Shown here piece by piece: positions 60,658-64,000 of a stretch of 64,000 nt of DNA (within the stretch, counting starts at the first letter, position 1; every line of letters starts with the position of its first letter). The notes under the pieces were generated by a model. It did not search any database and was not told the origin of the DNA. It saw nothing but the letters and a program-made list of their open reading frames with translations. Source of the stretch: Hydrogenophaga sp. (GTDB lineage: Bacteria > Pseudomonadota > Gammaproteobacteria > Burkholderiales > Burkholderiaceae_C). Location: positions 156,463 to 220,462 of the forward strand of contig NZ_JAILWB010000008.1 in the NCBI RefSeq assembly GCF_025699295.1. The letters are read 5' to 3'. Position numbers and translations under genes: made by a program.

Positions 60658-63057
60658 TCAGACCCCTTCGGGAAAGACCAATCTGGCAGCCTTCACCTTG
60701 ATGGTGTCGTCCTGCTTAGCGTAGACGGCGGTGGTGGTGATGCTCGCGTGACCCAGCAGCTGCTGCGCAAGCTTGAGCCCCGTGTCACTCGGGTTGGTGC
60801 GCAACACCTCCTTGGCGAAGGTGTGGCGCAGCCAGTGCGTGCTGATTCGCGCGCGGCGCTTCCACATTGCTCGCTCCTGGTCCAGGCGCTTGGCCTCCAG
60901 CGCAAGTGCGGCATACCGCTCCGCTTGAGCCATTGACCCAGCCTTCTTCTGCATGCGGTCCACCGCGCTCCTTGCTGCCGTAGCGCGCCGCAGTTCCCGA
61001 TTGGCCTCGGCACGAAAGAACGCCTTGAGCGTGCGGTAGATGCCTTGGAGGCCCAGTGCGTGCGATTGCGAAGCACTGTTTGCAGTTGTTTCTCCTCGGT
61101 TCCCAGCAGGGGAGGGCGCTCTGCCCAGAGCGCCAACCATGGGTCGCTCGACCCGAAACGCCAGCAGCTTCTGGCTGGTTGTCCCGTGGGCCTTGGTGAT
61201 TGCGCGCTCTACATCCGCGTGGTGATCGAGCATCAGCTGGTAAACGGCGGGGCTGATGTAGACCGTGCGCACGCGCTTGCCCTTGCCGACCACGCGCAGA
61301 ATGTGTCCCTCGGCTGGCACATCGGGTGCCCCTTGCGATGGGTACATGTCGGTGGCGCGGGCATTGGCCAGTTCCTCCAGGCGCAGGCCGGTGGTCAGCA
61401 GGATGTTGAGGATGAACTTGAGTCGACGCGCGCGCGCCGCGCCCAGAGCAGGGGAGGGCACAGCATCCTGATCGTGCACGGCGCTCTCTGCTTGGGCGCT
61501 CTCGCGCTGCGCCAGGGTCTTTCGCACCCATTCGATGTCCCCGGGATTGAGTGAGCGGCTGGTGTCCATGGCCTGGTCCAGCGTGGCGCTACTCTTGAGC
61601 GCGGCGAATGCATTTCCACTGAGGTACCCCGCCTTGCAGAGCGCTTCCATCATCACCTTGAGCACGGTCAGTGCATAGGTCTGGCTGCGTGCGGTGAGCT
61701 GGCCCCGCCATGGTCGCCAGAGCGGGTCTTCGCGCGTGACGCGCGCGTGGCTAAGGTACGCGAGCGGGATCTTGGCAAGGAACTGCTGGTAGCCGAGCGC
61801 GTGTGCGGTGCTGACGCTGGCAAGCGCCACGCGCGCCTCCTGCATGCACCAGATGTAGAAGCGCTCGACCTCGCGCCGGTAGGCTTCGAAGGTGCGCTTC
61901 TTGCCAGCCCTGAGGAAGGTCGACAGCCAGATTGTGATCGCCTGCATGTCGTTGCGCGCTCCAAAGTGGTTGGGGGCGGCCACGCGATAAAGCCCTTGTG
62001 AGCCATCGAGATCGGGCGGTACGCGCAGCATCTCCAGTGGGGCGACCCCCGAGCGCTGCACGATCTGCATTGCGTCTGGCGAGGCCACGCCTTCTTCTCC
62101 CTGGTATTCCAGGACCGCCACTTCGGGCGCGCGTTGCAGGGCGCTGAGCCGGCTCTTGAGCGGCTTGTGGGCTTCCCAGGCAGGCGAGGTGCGATCGATA
62201 GGGCCCAGCGTCTCGGCGTGATCCTCCAGCCAGGCCTGCAGCCGCCTTGCCCGCACATGTCCCAGGCGCGAAATCGCGCGATGCCAGTTGCGCCCGCTCG
62301 CGCTGATGTAGCGCACAAGCTGCCCGAGTGTGTGGATCTGCAGCCGCTCCAGCGCGGCGCGCACCGGGGTCGCCAGCCAAATCGAGATGGCCGCGTCCTG
62401 GCGGGGTCGGTAGGCGAGGGCGGTCTGCAGGTGGTTGAGTGCTTTCACCTTGCGCTCGATCATGGTGGCGCGGCTGACCTCATTGCTCTGCTGGGCCGTG
62501 ACCTCGATGTCGTTGTCGGCGAGGTACTCCTTGAAGCGCTCGGGCAGCTCCGACTCGGAGTACACGTCCTCATCCAGGTTGTCCACCCATTCGGCGAAGA
62601 GCTCCTCCAGCCCCCGTCGCTGTGCCTGGTCACTGGCCTGTTCGGGAAGCTCGGCGGCGAGGGTGCGGGCGTGCTGCTGTAGCCACTGCTCCGCCGATGA
62701 GGAGGCTGCCGCCAGGATGCGCTCCTCCAACTGCTTGAAGCGCGCGGCCAGGCTGAGCCCATGAGGGACGGCGGGCACCCCTTGCGCATCGAAGTGGATG
62801 TTGGCGTAGAAGCGCAGGAAGGAGTCGCGCGGATCCATGCCGTTGTAGACGCCGCGCACAAATGAGAAGTCCTCCAGCGTGAGTTCGTCCAACTGGGCAA
62901 AGGTGGGCAGGCGAAAGCCGATCTTTCTCCCGCGCCGGCGTGGCGCTGCCGGGGCGGGAGAGGGCGCCTCATCGGGCGCGGTTCCCTTGCGAGGGCGTCC
63001 GCGCCCACGTTTTTGCGCAGGCGGCTCGATCTCAGTCAGCGTGTGCTCGCTTTGCAT
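60658..63057 (-). CDS. Large tyrosine recombinase (phage-type integrase)
   Basis: This 799-residue protein has a long N-terminal helical region and a C-terminal catalytic domain with the residues R559 (TGLRLEEL), a lysine near 593 (VGKGKRVR), H741 and R744 (HWLRHTF), H770 (LLGHASI) and Y779 (TTAVYA). It is much longer than ordinary phage integrases (about 350-450). Plasmid examples next to partition loci may resolve multimers or act as integrases; the substrate site is not known. The stop is close to the last partition repeat (60630), so the repeats may overlap its terminator or site. Confidence 0.88.
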   Translation of the reverse strand: MQSEHTLTEIEPPAQKRGRGRPRKGTAPDEAPSPAPAAPRRRGRKIGFRLPTFAQLDELTLEDFSFVRGVYNGMDPRDSFLRFYANIHFDAQGVPAVPHGLSLAARFKQLEERILAAASSSAEQWLQQHARTLAAELPEQASDQAQRRGLEELFAEWVDNLDEDVYSESELPERFKEYLADNDIEVTAQQSNEVSRATMIERKVKALNHLQTALAYRPRQDAAISIWLATPVRAALERLQIHTLGQLVRYISASGRNWHRAISRLGHVRARRLQAWLEDHAETLGPIDRTSPAWEAHKPLKSRLSALQRAPEVAVLEYQGEEGVASPDAMQIVQRSGVAPLEMLRVPPDLDGSQGLYRVAAPNHFGARNDMQAITIWLSTFLRAGKKRTFEAYRREVERFYIWCMQEARVALASVSTAHALGYQQFLAKIPLAYLSHARVTREDPLWRPWRGQLTARSQTYALTVLKVMMEALCKAGYLSGNAFAALKSSATLDQAMDTSRSLNPGDIEWVRKTLAQRESAQAESAVHDQDAVPSPALGAARARRLKFILNILLTTGLRLEELANARATDMYPSQGAPDVPAEGHILRVVGKGKRVRTVYISPAVYQLMLDHHADVERAITKAHGTTSQKLLAFRVERPMVGALGRAPSPAGNRGETTANSASQSHALGLQGIYRTLKAFFRAEANRELRRATAARSAVDRMQKKAGSMAQAERYAALALEAKRLDQERAMWKRRARISTHWLRHTFAKEVLRTNPSDTGLKLAQQLLGHASITTTAVYAKQDDTIKVKAARLVFPEGV

Positions 63058-63059
63058 GC

Positions 63060-63671
63060 CTAGGTTCCGGACGAATCGGCCTGGGCCGCCGCGCGCTTGC
63101 GGGTGGCCACCACGTCCCGCGCGAAGCCCATCAAGGCCTGGGCGCGTCGCTCGAGCATCTGATGCGCCTGCGAGGCGACGCTATCGCGCTGGTGCTGGGG
63201 CCAGGTCTTGACCTCCTCGATCCAGCGGTCGATTGCGTCGACCTCGCGCACGACGGCGCCGGCGCACTGCAACAGGTGCGCTCGCTCCTGCTCAGGCAGG
63301 GTGAGGACGGCGTGCCGCAGGGGCTCATCCTGCTCCATCAGGAACTCCATCACGCGCACCTGGCTTGGTGACGAGTCTGTCCATGGATTAGCGCTGGACG
63401 CCGGCGCGGCAAGCGGCTGAAGTGGGGTAGGGGGGCGCAGTCGATCGCGCACCGTGTCGACTGCCAGGCTGGCAAGGAAGTACAGGACGGCGGCGAGCGC
63501 GAGGAGCGGGAATAGGTAGTCGAGCAGCCGGGCCACGTTGGCGACGACGCCGAACATGATGAAGAGAGCCAGGGCGATGCCGGCGAAGGAGGCGAGGCGC
63601 TTGAGGAAGTCAACCAAGTGCTTGATCTCGTTGGGTTTTTGTCGCGGGAGGGGGCGGGTGTACGGTCGCAC
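63060..63671 (-). CDS. Membrane protein of unknown function upstream of the recombinase (203 residues)
   Basis: The start lies at 63671, and the stop is 2 bp before the recombinase start, so they are coupled. Two hydrophobic segments (FAGIALALFIMFGVVANVA and LFPLLALAAVLYFLASLA) precede a helical cytoplasmic tail with HQRDSVASQAHQMLERRA. It might regulate the recombinase or link it to the membrane. Family unknown. Confidence 0.65.
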   Translation of the reverse strand: MRPYTRPLPRQKPNEIKHLVDFLKRLASFAGIALALFIMFGVVANVARLLDYLFPLLALAAVLYFLASLAVDTVRDRLRPPTPLQPLAAPASSANPWTDSSPSQVRVMEFLMEQDEPLRHAVLTLPEQERAHLLQCAGAVVREVDAIDRWIEEVKTWPQHQRDSVASQAHQMLERRAQALMGFARDVVATRKRAAAQADSSGT

Positions 63672-63838
63672 GTTTTTCTTTTATTTTACCGCTGCTTTAA
63701 TCACGCGTCACGCTAATAACAGTTAGGCAGACGCACAGCATAAAAGCGCGCTTCCCAAAATCCGCAGAACGAAAGCTTTGTAATTCAGGCGGGCCTGCGC
63801 ACACTGCGCAGACACCCAAACCACCCCGAAAGCACCCC

Positions 63839-63945
63839 ATGGCCACCGTTCAAGACACCAAGATCTCCGTGGGCGTCGTCACGACGCTCTTTCACGACTG
63901 GCAGGCCCAGCTCGAGGAGTGCTTCATCAAGCGCGACGCCTTCCT
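63839..63945 (+). pseudogene. Small gene cut by the IS1071 end
   Basis: ATG at 63839 opens 35 native residues, MATVQDTKISVGVVTTLF then HDWQAQLEECFIKRDAFL, before the insertion. The frame then runs a few codons into the IS and stops at 63976. The KRDAFL ending suggests a ribbon-helix-helix-type protein, but too little remains to say. The distal part should lie beyond the IS. Confidence 0.5.
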
Positions 63946-64000
63946 GGGGTCTCCTCGTTTTCAGTGCAATAAGTGACGGTACGAAAAGCTAGCACTGGCG
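63946..64000 (+). mobile_element. Left end of IS1071 (Tn3-family), partial
   Basis: The last 55 bp begin GGGGTCTCCTCGTTTTCAG, which I recognise as the start of the 110-bp terminal repeat of IS1071. Tn3-type elements give 5-bp duplications; TTCCT at 63941-63945 would be the left copy. The transposase lies beyond the window. IS1071 is known for moving catabolic genes in Comamonadaceae. Confidence 0.72.

Overview
The window looks like backbone and cargo of a large plasmid, or plasmid-like secondary replicon, of a betaproteobacterium, most likely Burkholderiales/Comamonadaceae. This is inferred from the high GC content, two plasmid replication initiators with iterons, a ParA/ParB partition locus with a repeat cluster, a complete-looking PRTRC cassette, a catabolic Liv-transporter operon, and what I recognise as the terminal repeat of IS1071 at the right edge. 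No rRNA, tRNA or core chromosomal genes were seen.

Layout. 1-7260 and 22332-29871 (almost all minus strand) form one ancestral cluster: a CobS-like AAA ATPase, DUF3150 protein, CobT-like HEXXH/VWA protein, SSB, several unknown proteins, a B12-dependent (class II) ribonucleotide reductase and a TraB/Lnt-like membrane protein. The reductase gene is split by a 15,071-bp element (7261-22331) with 12-bp terminal inverted repeats and a 5-bp target duplication. That element carries an acyl-CoA catabolic operon (two CoA ligases, enoyl-CoA hydratase, CaiB/racemase, thiolase, SDR, acyl-CoA dehydrogenase), a LivGHMKF-type ABC importer and a TetR regulator, but no intact transposase.

30022-33680 carries a possible AcaB/DUF1845-like protein, a UvrD-type helicase and small proteins. 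33847-42276 is the PRTRC cassette (ThiF, A, B, F, C, E, ParB). Read by domain, it is a ubiquitin-like conjugation pathway: E1-like ThiF, JAMM protease, E2-like protein and beta-grasp modifier, beside a ParB-like protein. 42509-48518 holds a second TraB/Lnt-like protein, a lipoprotein, a bactofilin, a PilP-like membrane protein and unknowns. 49687-56589 is the replication region: RecE-like nuclease, TrfA-family and Rep_3-family initiators, iterons and a CoiA-like protein. 57467-60630 is the partition operon (ParA, ParB, DUF1643) with eight palindromic repeats. 60658-63671 is a large tyrosine recombinase and a membrane protein. At 63946 an IS1071 end interrupts a small gene.

The signal not explained by ordinary annotation is a recurrent structured leader on the minus strand, found upstream of eight backbone genes. 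Each copy has an outer C-rich/G-rich stem, an inner stem and a loop that pairs with a downstream segment (a pseudoknot), often preceded by a 5' hairpin; the sequences differ while pairing is kept. It may belong to the published radC RNA family, which is recalled and not verified. It marks the transcription units for partition/PRTRC, SSB/CobS-like, DUF3150 and ribonucleotide reductase genes as one candidate regulon.
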